Of a stretch of DNA of 64,000 bases, positions 1-10,085 are shown piece after piece. Under the pieces are notes generated by a model that was not told the DNA's origin, ran no database searches, and saw only the letters and a list, made by a program, of their open reading frames with translations. Numbering within the stretch: position 1 is the first letter of the stretch; every line of letters starts with the position of its first letter. The position numbers and the translations under genes were made by a program. This stretch comes from Benincasa hispida (taxonomy: Eukaryota > Streptophyta > Magnoliopsida > Cucurbitales > Cucurbitaceae), in NCBI RefSeq assembly GCF_009727055.1, contig NC_052359.1, forward strand, positions 8,601,733 through 8,665,732, in the 5' to 3' direction.

Positions 1-88
1 TGATGTGATAGAAAAGATCTCTCTGACGATTTCTTTTCACTTGCAATGGGATCTTCATCTGAGGTGCGCTCTTACAATGGATGCATTG
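1..88 (+). pseudogene. CACTA (En/Spm) transposase C-terminal fragment, left piece
   Basis: In one frame bases 40-88 read as a run ending ...RSYNGCIVNG, which continues in the same frame after the copia element at 3916. The two pieces form the stretch just before a DUF4216-type domain of a plant CACTA transposase. The rest of the transposase lies left of the window. The copia insertion falls inside a codon. I recognise the family from memory of the NGC-IVNG-V-FHT pattern, so the family name is established knowledge and the join is seen in the sequence. Confidence 0.7.
84..88. repeat. Target site duplication CATTG, left copy
   Basis: CATTG directly precedes the 5' LTR (TGTAAAAATC at 89). The same five bases directly follow the 3' LTR at 3916-3920. 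Five bases is the usual duplication length for Ty1/copia integration. Confidence 0.9.
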
Positions 89-673
89 TGTAAAAATCGT
101 GACTCGAATACCTTTTCAGTTAGTTAAGTTTACATAACTAACCTTATCTTGTAATGGTTAGATGGTATGTATTATAAATACCACTAATCAGAACACAAAA
201 AAGATTATCGTACTTTTTATTGTTCTGTAAACAACAACTGTTGTAAGCAATCTTCAAATGAGAAAGAAAGTGAATCCTCTAATGGACGTAGGCTTATTGG
301 CCGAACAACGTAACTCTGCATGTTTCTTCTTCTTCTCTTTATCTTCTTCTTTCAATCTTCATCTGTCTCTCTGCAAATCAACGAAAACAAAATATTGTTA
401 TCAAATCATAACATTTTTAGAGTATCGAGTTGGAACGAGTCACAAATTTCTTCTATCGAGTAGCATCGAGTCAAGAGTTTTCATCTTCGAGTTGTTTCGA
501 GTAAAGATTAATATTCATCGAGTAGCATTGATTAACGACCAACACTTGTCGAGTTCCATCGAGTAACGAGTATTTACACATCGAGGATTTAACAGAGCCC
601 TCCTCAGCCATTTCTTCACCATCTCAAGATTGATCTTGATTAATTGGGCCTAGAAAGATTGTATGACCCAACA
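89..673 (+). repeat. 5' LTR of the deleted copia element
   Basis: Starts TGTAAAAATCGTGACTC and ends CCCAACA. It is 585 bp against 625 bp for the 3' copy; the main difference is a stretch of about 40 bp in the 3' copy (near 3765-3805) missing here. A TATA box (TATAAATA at 173-180) should direct transcription. The 400-600 part holds many spaced copies of the word TCGAGT. Confidence 0.92.
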
Positions 674-678
674 AAATT

Positions 679-690
679 TGGTATCAGAGC
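679..690 (+). other. Primer binding site (tRNA-Met type)
   Basis: TGGTATCAGAGC, five bases after the LTR end. This is the usual plant copia site complementary to the 3' end of initiator tRNA-Met. Confidence 0.88.
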
Positions 691-819
691 ATTTGAAGAT
701 CATCAAGATCAGCATTCTTGAAGCATCAAGATACTCAAGAAAATCGTTCCCGACATTTTTTCCAGGTTAGTGATAGTTGTTGCTAGATTTGAGATAGAAA
801 AATTTGATAGAAAGGGTGA

Positions 820-1500
820 TTTTGGTATGTAGAAGGCCAAAATCAAGGCTATTCTTGGACAACAAAGAGCTCATCAAGCCCTTTTAGACCCATTGACTCT
901 GCCACCTACGTTAACAGCTCAAGAAAGGGAAGATATGGAACTTACTGCCTATGGAACTTTAGTTCTTAATCTCAGTGATAGCATCTTGAGATAGGTGATC
1001 GATCAAGACACGGCTTACAAAATGTGGGTCAAGCTGGAAGATCTCTAGGAAACTAAGGATTTGCTTAACAAGATGTTTTTAAGGGAAAAGTTATTCACTT
1101 TTAAGATGGATTCTACTAAAACACTGTCAAACAATCTTGATGAGTTTAAAAAGATAGTTTTTGAGTTCAAGAGTTTTGGTGAAAAGATTGGCGATGAGAA
1201 TAAAGCCTTTGTTTTGTTGAACTCTCTACCTGATGCCTATAAGGAGGTAAATAATGTCTTGAAATATGGAAGAGAGTTAGTTACCATTTATGCTATTATT
1301 TCAGCATTGAGAACTAGGGAGTTGGAGCTTTATACAATAAAAAAGGAATAGCCTGGTGCAGAAGGGCTATTTGTCAAGGGCAAGAAAAGCAGAAACATTC
1401 TAAAGAGACTAAAAATCAGTCTGGTGAAGAGCATAAACTAAAAAACCAAACTGAGATGTAATTACTGTAAGAAGAAAGGACACTTAATGAGGGATTGCTA
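820..1500 (+). pseudogene. gag: copia gag remnant with zinc knuckle
   Basis: A UBN2-type gag reading can be followed from about 838 (KIKAILGQQRAHQALL) through the open stretch 1061-1351 to a zinc knuckle at 1457-1498, with residues C, C, H, C in CX2CX4HX4C spacing. Stops interrupt it near 830, 993 and 1048, several looking like TGG-to-TAG or CAG-to-TAG changes. Gag would form the particle that packages element RNA. No continuous gag protein can be made. Confidence 0.8.
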
Positions 1501-1639
1501 CAGCCTAAAAAGGAAAAACCAAGAAAAAGAGAAGGATCAGAAAGGAAAACAGCCAGAAGCCTCAGTGTCTGAAGGGTCCTATTTTTATTCTGATGCCTTA
1601 GCCTCTACTAGAAACAAAACCAACCAAATAAGTCCTCTT

Positions 1640-2430
1640 GGGAAGCATGACTAGGTACTTGACTTTGGTTGTACCTATCATATGACACTTTTTAGACCTT
1701 GGTTTAATATCTACAAGGATGTGGATGGAGAATCTATGTACATGAGGAACAATGAAGCCTGCAAAATCAAAGGGGTTGGTTCAGTATCCTTAAAGCTAAA
1801 GGATGGATCAATCAAGCTTCTAGAAATGTGAGACATGCACCTTTACTCAAAAGAAATTTGATATCTTTGGGTATGCTTGGCTCCATTGGGTGTGAGTGCA
1901 GAGGAAATGATGGAATCCTAGAAGTGATTAAGGGTTCTAAGGTAGTGTTGATTGGTGAAAAAGTCAATGATATCTATATAATAAGAAGAGTAGAGATGAT
2001 GACTAGTGCCTACAATGTTTCAATAGCAAACTTGACAGAGGCAAACTTGTGGCACAAAAGATTATCCCATATCAGTGCAAAAGGGATGCAAGCACTGTCT
2101 AAACGGGGTATAATTCCTAAAGGGATCAATGAGCATCTTTTCTTCTATGAACACTATATTTTAGGGAAAGCTACCAGACAGAGCTTCACAAAATCTCAGC
2201 ATACCACCAAAGAAACATTTGACTGTGTTCATTCTGACCTATGGAACCATCTCCTACATCAAGCCTTAGTAGTTCAAGGTATTTTCTAACCTTAATAGAT
2301 GACTTTTCTAGAAAAAGTTGTATATACTTCCTTAAAACTAAGGACCAAGTCTTTGGGAAGTTTAAAGAATGGAAAGCTATGATAGAAACACAAACATCTA
2401 AAAGGTTAACTATTGTGAGAATATCCTAAA
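1640..2430 (+). pseudogene. pol: copia protease and integrase N-terminal remnant
   Basis: The protease motif near 1655 reads V-L-D-F-G-C-T-Y-H-M-T after a stop codon in place of the usual tryptophan. The DSG triad has become DFG, so the active site is damaged. The GAG-pre-integrase domain follows (LWHKRLSHISAKGMQALSKR, around 2048-2107), then an integrase core start (HSDLW near 2232 and TLIDDFSRKSCIYFLKT). The integrase stops near 2427 with its later catalytic residues gone. The family is clear, and nothing here could be functional. Confidence 0.82.
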
Positions 2431-3228
2431 AAGGTTTAATCTAAGTGATGTTAAACCTATAACCTTGCCTATTGCTCAACACTTCAAGTTATCCTCAGCC
2501 AACTCTCCTAAAGATTCTGACCTAGAACATAAAAAACAGATGCCTGTTATAACCTATAGTCAGGCAGTAGGAAGCCTATTATATTTAATGATTTCTACCA
2601 GACCTGATCTCTCATACTCAGCTAGCCTTGTTAGTAAGTATATGTCTAACCCAGGTAAAAGACACTGGGAGGCCACTAAATGGATCCTAAGATATTTAAT
2701 TTGGTCTAAAAACTCAAGACTAGTCTACCAAAATTAATTGAACCAAACTTAGAACTATATGGATATGTAGATATGGACTATGCTAGTGATTTGGACAAAA
2801 TGAGGTCTCTAACAGGCTATCTATTCCTTTATGGTCCTAATCTAATTAGCTGGAAAGCCACATTACAACCTATAGTGGCTTTATCTACAATAGAAGCTGA
2901 GTATATGCCATTAACTAAAGCAATTAAAGAGGCATTGTAGCTTAAGGGATTGCTGAAAGATTTTGGATTAAGTCAAACAATGGTAAAACTCTACTGTGAC
3001 AACCTAAGTGCTATACATTTATCCCGAAATTCACAATACCACACTAGAACAAAACACATTGATATAAAGTATCATTTCATCAAAGACAAAGTAGAGACAG
3101 GGGAAATAGAAGTCTTAAAAGTTCACACATCAGAGAACGCAGCAGACATGTTGACAAAACCAATATTAAAACTTACATTGGTCAAATGTCTAGAACAAGT
3201 TGGTTTCGAACTTCTAGGCACAAGGTAA
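2431..3228 (+). pseudogene. pol: copia reverse transcriptase C-end and RNase H remnant
   Basis: The reading begins RFNLSDVKP, which in copia polyproteins lies well after the RT active site, so the YVDD region has been deleted. The open stretch 2465-2737 holds VGSLLYLMISTRPDLSY and KRHWEATKWILRYL. RNase H follows, with ALSTIEAEYM near 2878, LYCDNLSAIHLS near 2990 and TKHIDIKYHFIKDKVETG. Stops are present near 2737 and 2938. The end at 3228 is close to the 3' LTR start at 3291, as expected. Confidence 0.85.
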
Positions 3229-3290
3229 ACAGAATGGTCAGAATTAGGAAGATCAGAAGATTACAGACATTAGAGTCAAGGTGGAGAATT

Positions 3291-3915
3291 TGTAAAAATC
3301 GTGACTCAAATACCTTTTCAGCTAGTTTAGTTTACATAACTAACCTTATCTTGTAACAGTCAGATGGTATGTGTTATAAATACCACTGATCAAATCACAA
3401 AAAAGATTATCGTACTTTCTATTTTTTTGTAAACAACAACTGTTGTAAGCAATCTTTAAGTGAGAAAGAAAGTGAATCTTCCCATGAACGTAGGCTTATT
3501 GGCCGACACACGTAACTCTGCATGTTTCTTCTTCTTCTCTTTATCTTCTTCTTTCAATTTTCATTTGTCTCTCTGTAAATTCAACAAAAACACGATCTTG
3601 TTATCAAATCATAATATTTTCAAAGTATTGAGTTGGAACGAGCCACGAATTTCTTCTATCAAGTAGCATTGAGTCAAAAGTTTTCATCTTCGTATTGTTT
3701 CGAGTAAAGATTAATACTCATCGAGTAGAATCGAGTAACGATCAACACTTGTCGAGTTCCATCGAGCGAAGAACAAAAACTCATCGTGGATATAAGGAAA
3801 ATTTCATCGAGTAACGAGCATTTCGAGGATTTAACAGAGCCCTCCTCAGCCATTTCTTCACCATCTCAGGATTGATCTTGATTAATTGAGCCTAGAAAGA
3901 TTGTATAACCCAACA
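3291..3915 (+). repeat. 3' LTR of the deleted copia element
   Basis: Matches 89-673 along its length, starts TGTAAAAATC and ends CCCAACA. A purine-rich tract (AAGGTGGAGAA, 3279-3289) sits just upstream as the plus-strand primer. The differences from the 5' copy point to an old insertion. Confidence 0.92.
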
Positions 3916-4547
3916 CATTGTTAATGGGGTATGATTTCACACTGTAGAGTGTGATAATCATCAAGCTACAAAAAATAGTAGAGTCCTGGTGCCTGAGGAG
4001 ATCAATGGGAATGGAAGTGTGGATAACAATTTCTACTGTGTCGATGAAATATTAGATTTCCAATATGTGAACAGAAGACGTGTTTTTATGTTCAAATGTA
4101 AATGGTTTAACACAGATAACAACAAAAGTAAAAGAACACATGTGGATTTAGAATATAAATCGATCAACACATCACGCTTTTGGTATGTTGATGAGCCTTT
4201 CATCTTTGCTATCCAAGCACAACAAGTCTTTTACCTCAATGACATATAATACAGTAGTAATTGGAAATTATTCAAGTAGTCCAAAATAAGCGAATATGGG
4301 ATGTGCTAGAAGTGGATGATGTTGGAAATGAACAACTAGATTTACTAGAAATTGTGGTAGAGTTCAAGTGGATGAAGCCATTGAAGAGGTTACTTTATGC
4401 AGAGTTGACGTTGATCCTATAGTTGTGGAACGACCAATTATTCGACATGGCAATAATGACTTCATAAATGATGATGAAGAACAATTATCTCCCAATAACA
4501 GTTCAAGTACTAACGAATAATTTGATCTAGATGACGATGATGACTAA
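3916..4547 (+). pseudogene. CACTA transposase C-terminus (DUF4216-type)
   Basis: Begins with the right copy of the CATTG duplication and continues the frame of 40-88. The open stretch 3989-4249 carries the pattern typical of the DUF4216 region that follows TNP2-type transposases: DEILDFQYVNRRRVFMFKC, then a W-F and the stretch RFWYVDEPFIFAIQAQQVFY. The tail (WDVLEVDDVGNEQLDLLEIV, acidic end DDDDD near 4530-4544, stop 4545-4547) fits the end of the same protein after a frameshift around 4255. A stop near 3930 and the frameshift show decay. The catalytic part is outside the window. Confidence 0.75.
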
Positions 4548-4638
4548 TCATGTATCTACTCAATTCTCTTTCTCTGTTTACATATATTTAATATTGATTT
4601 TATATTGTTTTATCTTTTTTGTGTTTGTATAGATATGA

Positions 4639-6052
4639 TATCAACCCCTAATAGGCAACATGAGGCAGATGAAGAATTCTGAGAGCAAGAGATCTAGGGA
4701 ACACGAGATCTTCTGTGGGCGACACTCCAAGTTAGTATTCATACACATATTTTGTTGACTTAAATAAATCCTAAACTATTTAAAAAAATTTATTCCTCAG
4801 ATAGTAGCTCTCCATCCACTGGGAGGAAACGTGAGCATTCACGAAATATCGAGTTGGAAAAATACGTCAAAAAATATGGGAGAATTCCAATCGTGATCAA
4901 TAAAAGGGAGAAGAAGTCGATTTGTCAACATTCGGTACGATTTATTAATGCGATTGGTGTCGCTCTCAAATCTGCATTTCCAATACAATGTTCCAATACG
5001 TTGTCATACTTTTGCTGATGTTCCAAACGAATTTATAGAATTGGCTAAGAGTCAATTGTTGGTAAGTTTGTAAGTTTGTTCTTTTAAATTGTCATGAACA
5101 TCATATATGCTAATTATTCCTTAATTCTTTTATAGCTTCATTTTATGCTTGATTTATCCCATCAACCACTTAATAATTTTATAGAACATCAAATGCAAAA
5201 CTCATTCAAAGAATTCAAAGCAGTTTGCACATACATTATAAAAAATGTAGCAACCTTCAGCAAACACGTGCCAACCTTCCTAGCTGGCTTAAGAATAGAC
5301 TAGAAGATTGTCATTTTTTGTGTGATCACTTCGAGAGTGAAGAGTTTCAGGTTATAATAATTTAGGGTGTGTATCATTTACTATTATAGAATATATTTTT
5401 AATTTTTTTTGTTCGAATGTAGGAAATTTTGGAGACGAACAGAAAGAATAGAGAGAAACTATCGCTCAACCACATAGGTGGATCGAAGTCGTTCCTACAA
5501 ATTCAATCTGAGCTGCAGGAAAAGCAAGTTTGAGAAGTAGGACATGTTGACCTATTTAAAGAAACACATTCTAAAGGTGATAAATTCGTGAATCAGGCAG
5601 TTGAGGATACACATATAACCAGTTTTGTTTTGTTTTCATTTTGTTTTTCATTTGTAAGTTCAGTCACTCGTACTTACACAGTTAATTAATATGTGTTGAA
5701 TCAAATGTTAGAATTACAATCCAACCCCACTCTAAATGGTTCCCAACCACTAACAGATGATGAAATTTGTGAGACGGTTTTGGGTAGGCAATCCAATCAT
5801 GTAAAAGGCCTAGGTTAGGGCCCAAAACCTAAGTCAATAAGAGGTAGCAGCTCATCGAGTTCGTCATATACTCAAGGAACATAAAGTAGGGAGATAAGGG
5901 AATTGAAAGCCAATTTTAAACAGTCTCAATTGAGGATTAAGGAACTTGAAGACGTTAAAAAAAATGAGAGAGGAACATGCAAGAAAAATGGAAAAAATGA
6001 AAAAATGATTGAAGGCATAATACTATCCCAGAGAGAAGGGCCATCGAATTAG
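4639..6052 (+). pseudogene. CACTA second ORF (plant transposase, Ptta/En/Spm type), multi-exon remnant
   Basis: A protein can be followed over about five exons: 4801-5061 (ELEKYVKKYGRIPIVINKR, QHSVRFINAIGVALKSAFP), 5136-5350 (LDLSHQPLNNFIEHQM; later, frameshifted, LEDCHFLCDHFESEEFQ), 5423 to about 5600 (LNHIGGSKSFLQIQSELQEK), and from about 5700 (QMLELQSNPTLNGSQPLTDD). It ends with a coiled-coil-like tail and a stop at 6050-6052. Splice-like edges are visible (GTAAGT at 5062, AG at 5134-5135, AG before 5423). Frameshifts near 5010 and 5250 and stops near 5534 and 5817 make it a pseudogene. In complete elements this protein is an accessory factor thought to bind the element ends. The family name is from memory of its pattern. 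Confidence 0.75.
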
Positions 6053-6214
6053 ATATGATTACTTCATTATCTAGTTAATTATCTAGTTATCTAATATATT
6101 ATTATCCTGCAGTTATGGTAACAAAGTAGTTATGTCTTCCTAGTAGCTTTATGATAATGAATTGTTGACTATCTTGTGGTTATAGCAACCAAACAACTAG
6201 ATTTTGTTGTGTGA

Positions 6215-7140
6215 TCTGTGGGGTGGGTTGAGATTACTTATACTTGTTCTGGAGTTCAACTTGGAATTTTTTGTGTGTTTGTAGATGTTTATGAATTTGA
6301 ATGTTGGGGGTGGGATGAGACTGATTATAATTGTTTTCAAGTTCAACTTTGAGCTTTTTGTGTGTTTGTGGATGTTTATGAAATGTTGTATGGGATGTGT
6401 AGGGTGGGTTGAGATTACTTATACTTGTTTTAGAGTTCAACTTTGAATTTTTTGTGTGTTTGTAGATGTTTATGAAATTTTAATGTTGGGGGTGGGTTGA
6501 GATTGGTTATAATTGTTTTGGACTTCAACTTGGAGCTTTCTATGTGTTTGTGGATGTTTATGAAATGTTGTATGGGATGTGTGGATGGGATGAGATTACT
6601 TATATTTGTTTTGGAGTTCAACTTGAAATTTTTTGTGTGTTTGTGGATGTTTATAAAATTTAAATGTTGTGGGGGGTGGGTTGAGATTAGTTATACTTGT
6701 TTTTTTATTCAACTTAGAGCTTTTTGTGGGTTTGTGAATGTTTATGAAATTTGAATGATCTGGAGGGTGGGTTATGATTGATTATACTTACTTTGGAGTT
6801 CAGCTTGGAGTTTTTTGTGTGTTTGTGGATGTTTGTAAAATTTGAATGTTGTGGGAGGTGGGTTGATTAATTATATTTGTTTTGGAGTTCAATTTGGAGT
6901 TTTTTGTGTGTTTGTGGATGTTTATGAAATTTGAATGTTGTGCGGGATGTGTGGGATGAGTTAAGATCACTTATACTTGTTTTGGAGTTCAACTTTGAGA
7001 TTTTTATTTGTTTGTGGAAGTTCATGAATTTTAAATGTTATGTGAGATGAGTTTGGGATGGGTTGTGTGGAACTTTATGAATTTTGAATGTTGTTTGAGG
7101 TTAAGATAAGTTATTCTTTTGGAGTTTAACTTGTGGTCTT
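6215..7140 (+). repeat. Degenerate tandem repeat, about 90 bp x 10
   Basis: The phrase GGGTGGGTTGAGATTA...TTATACTTGTTTTGGAGTTCAACTT...TTTTTTGTGTGTTTGTGGATGTTTATGAAATTT recurs with starts near 6221, 6310, 6401, 6490, 6585, 6672, 6765, 6853, 6945 and, weaker, 7040 and 7095 (shown here in parts; each part is under 20 bases in the sequence order). Spacing is 87-95 bp. It lies just downstream of the CACTA second ORF, the place of subterminal repeats in that class. The open frames inside are by-products of the repeat. Confidence 0.85.
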
Positions 7141-7289
7141 TGTGTGTTTGTGGAGGTTTCAGGTTGGGAACATGTAGTGTTGAAAATGTGTTGATATTAT
7201 TTCGTGAGATTGTTACTTTTTTTTTTTGTTTTGTAGGATTGTAGTATTTTATTTGTTTTATAAGATTTGTAGGATTCACCTTATGGTTT

Positions 7290-7600
7290 TTGTTTTCTTG
7301 TAGGATACTTTTTGGAGATAAGGTTGGAGATAAGGTTGGAAATGTTGTTGGAGATGTTGTGTTTGAAATCATATGTTGGAGATATTGTGTTGGAGACGTT
7401 TTCATGTTCTTTCTTTTATGTATTTGTGAAGATATATTTCTTTTGTTTGTTTGTTGCTATATTTGCAATTATTTCTTTTTTTTTTTGTTTCTTTCTATAT
7501 TTGTAATTTTAGAAAATCAATGTCATGTTCATAAATACCCTTTTGTTTTTTGTTGCCCATTACAATTTCCCATGTTTTTACATAGGTAAGAAACTTGGGT
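7290..7600 (+). repeat. Short GGAGATAAGGTT repeats in a T-rich tail
   Basis: GGAGATAAGGTT occurs twice in tandem at 7314-7340, followed by the variants GGAAATGTTGTT and GGAGATGTTGTG. Several TTGTAGGAT words lie upstream (7230-7310). The stretch probably still belongs to the 3' part of the CACTA element. I searched for a CACTA terminal TTTCTTGTAGTG and did not find it; the closest is TTTTCTTGTAGGA near 7294. Confidence 0.45.
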
Positions 7601-8910
7601 GAAACTTGCAACTCATTGGGGGCCAAACTAGGTTCTGCGATCAATAACTAGGTGAGCTTAGCATGATGTCTAGGTTAGTTAAGGAAAGTTGAGTCAAAAG
7701 CCAAATGAAACTCTTATGAGGACCCTTTGGAGATTGAACAATTAAGGACCCTTTGGGGATTAAACAATTAAGGCATTAAGACTTTAAATCTCTCCTGAAA
7801 ATGTTTATTTTGCATTTACTTTTGAATGAGCATGCCAACTTACTTTCTTTTGTTAATAGATATTTTGTTTTGATTATTTGAGGACAAGCAAAAGTTTAAG
7901 TTTAGGGTGTGATAAATGTCATATGTTGCATACTTTTGCCCTTGATTTAGTCACCTTTGATGAGTAAAAGTATTCTTAAATATGTCATTTTTTGAACCCT
8001 GTATTGTCCCAAATCAAGCAAAATAAGTTGATGTATGTCCATAAGTGATCTTAAGTTAAAGGCAAATTTTGAATGAATTAGGCCATATTTAAGTCCATTT
8101 TAGGCTTTTTGTGTTTGTGCATGAAAGTTAGCGCAGACTTCACGAGTCATCAACTGTTGTTAGTTTTTCGGTCTTCAAACGTTCTTGGACTCTGATTTTG
8201 ACTAGGGATGCTAGGAACAAGGATTTGAGTAATTACCCAACCACTATGGATTTGTACAAGTCTAAGGCATCGTTAAGGAATTCATCGCATTCGCACCTTT
8301 TGAATAAAACGTACAAAATAATCCATGAACTCTTCAAGAATGAAAATTGCTCAAAAGAGTGGGCTTCTTTAGGTCACCCCCCTACATATGAGGATGTGTT
8401 GTAGAGTGGGATTCACCTTGAGAAAGATTGAATCCAACTTAGAGGGCACCTTAGTAATTTGTTGGTTTGATTCAAGGACCATTGTATTGTTTTTCTCCTT
8501 TAATTCTTGTTATTCTTTGAGTTGGTACATTGTAACCAATGGAATTTGATTCAATGAAGTTTGTTCATTCTCATTTACTTTTGGTTAATTTTTCTAAGGG
8601 ATTTGGTTATGAAGATAACCTAAGGATAGTATGGCTTGAGCCAATGCAACCACATCACATTACATTCATACATTCTATTTCTTTTGGTAAAATAATGTCA
8701 TCTTATTAACTAGGTTGAATTGGCCATTTAAGTTAGCATGATAATGGAGAATGTAAAGATATAGTCGAAACTCACAAAAGAATGTGAGACTAAAAGCCTA
8801 GACATAGGTTATCATGTGTCTTTAGATATAAGGCCCACCATAAGACTAAGTGATTGCATGAATTCACCTAAGTTTCAATAAGCTATAGTGATATAGAACT
8901 AGTTGCTTAG
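7600..8910 (+). mobile_element. Ty3/gypsy-like remnant: polypurine region and LTR start
   Basis: GAGGACAAGCAAAAGTTTAAG (about 7880-7900) followed by TTTAGGGTG and TGATAAATG resembles the end of the internal region and the start of the 3' LTR of many plant Ty3/gypsy elements. The LTR would start at 7908 or 7910. Its 3' end cannot be fixed and no coding remnant is recognisable upstream. The open frame 8198-8404 has no features I recognise. The call rests on this one junction pattern. Confidence 0.4.
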
Positions 8911-10085
8911 TGTCACGACGTCAATGTTTGAGACGACCAACCATGCAGCAGTTGGATGCTCTTGCTACCAAAGGGTGCACCAAGTAAGCCTTAAGAATAT
9001 TTTGTGTCTATTCAAGGCACAAAGGAACTTGTTGAGAGGTTTGAAGATGAGTAGGCAGAGGGTCTTAGAGTTTGAGTGAATGCGAGCTTTATTGGAAATG
9101 TCCAAGGGATGCTTTACTAATAAGCCTCAATAGGCTATACATAGGCAAGCCCCACCGACTTTAGGCGCCCTAAAACCGACCTAGGAAGTCGGTTAAGACT
9201 CTCCTAGAGACTTCTCTACGTCTCTTACATACTTCTTAGGCTATACTAGGCCCTTCGAGATGCTACCAAGTACATACAAGATCTTTCTAGATACTCCTAG
9301 TCTATTCTAGACCCTTGTAGAGCATTCTAGAGTATGTACATGTGAGCTGATGTTGGGACCCTCTAACATGGTCTAGGGCCTTTCGGAACCATCTAGCATG
9401 TTCTAGCACTGTCTTGGGTCTTTTGGAGGCTTTCGGGGCTGTCCAACCCTTTCTAGCATCGTATGGCACTGTCTAGTGCTTTTCAGATGCGTCTGGGGCA
9501 TGCGTGAGGGGTGCTGGCACTGCCCAACACCTTTTGGGTCTGCCTAGGCCTGTCTAGAGTCTTTCATAAGCTTCTTAGACTGTCTAGAGCACTCACAGGT
9601 CGTCTAGCATCGTCTTGAGGCGTCTATCCTTGGGGCAAGCACATAGGGTGGCGCGTGCGTCTGTTGACCACGTGCAGGGTTGCCCGTTTGGGCATTGCAT
9701 GCGCACATGCTGAGAAGTATGCATCTGGACTCGTGCACATTGGGCCTTCGGCTGCAAGCCCATTCGGTGTACGAACGGCTGTATGCCTGGCCTTGCACAC
9801 GTCTATATTGATGGTCGTGCGCATGCTTGCTCACTAGGGCACTTGTCTGGGCACCTGTCTGGGTGTATGCTTGTCTTGGCATGCCTTTGCGTGCCTGTGC
9901 CTAGGCACACGGATGTGTTGGGTATCCGTGATGGGCTTGCGCCTGGGATACGGGCGCATAAGTTAGCCTTATATGACGACTTGGGGATGCCTTCTAACGG
10001 GTCTTGACTTCTCCTTGGCTTTGCTAAAGGAGTCTTGGTCCTTGCATTGGCGCGATTTGAAAGGCCATTTTTGCTGGGCATGACA
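8911..10085 (-). repeat. GC-rich LTR, full copy (3' LTR in element orientation)
   Basis: Bounded by TGTCACGACG at 8911 and its near inverse GGGCATGACA ending at 10085, i.e. short inverted ends TGTCA..TGACA. From 9357 on it matches 11031-11768 closely. It contains many degenerate copies of CTAGCAC/TCTAGAG words (9200-9620) and is far richer in G and C than its surroundings. The many overlapping open frames on both strands (9600-10100) come from this base composition. Confidence 0.7.

Larger units (their letters stand above)
89..3915 (+). mobile_element. Deleted Ty1/copia retrotransposon (3.8 kb), inserted in a CACTA gene
   Basis: The element has two LTRs, a primer binding site, copia-type gag, protease, integrase, RT-end and RNase H remnants in copia order, a purine-rich stretch before the 3' LTR, and a perfect CATTG duplication. 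About half the pol gene is missing: at about 2427 the reading passes from the middle of the integrase straight to the C-terminal part of the reverse transcriptase. Many stops break the rest, so it cannot move by itself. The host sequence on both sides is the same CACTA coding frame, which proves it is a nested insertion. Confidence 0.93.

Noticed and set aside
6234..7589. Open frames in the 90-bp repeat and the T-rich tail
   Set aside because: Their repetitive protein text mirrors the DNA repeat on both strands; no independent coding evidence.
8198..8404. 68-codon open frame in the gypsy LTR-like stretch
   Set aside because: No recognisable motif; it lies inside a probable LTR.
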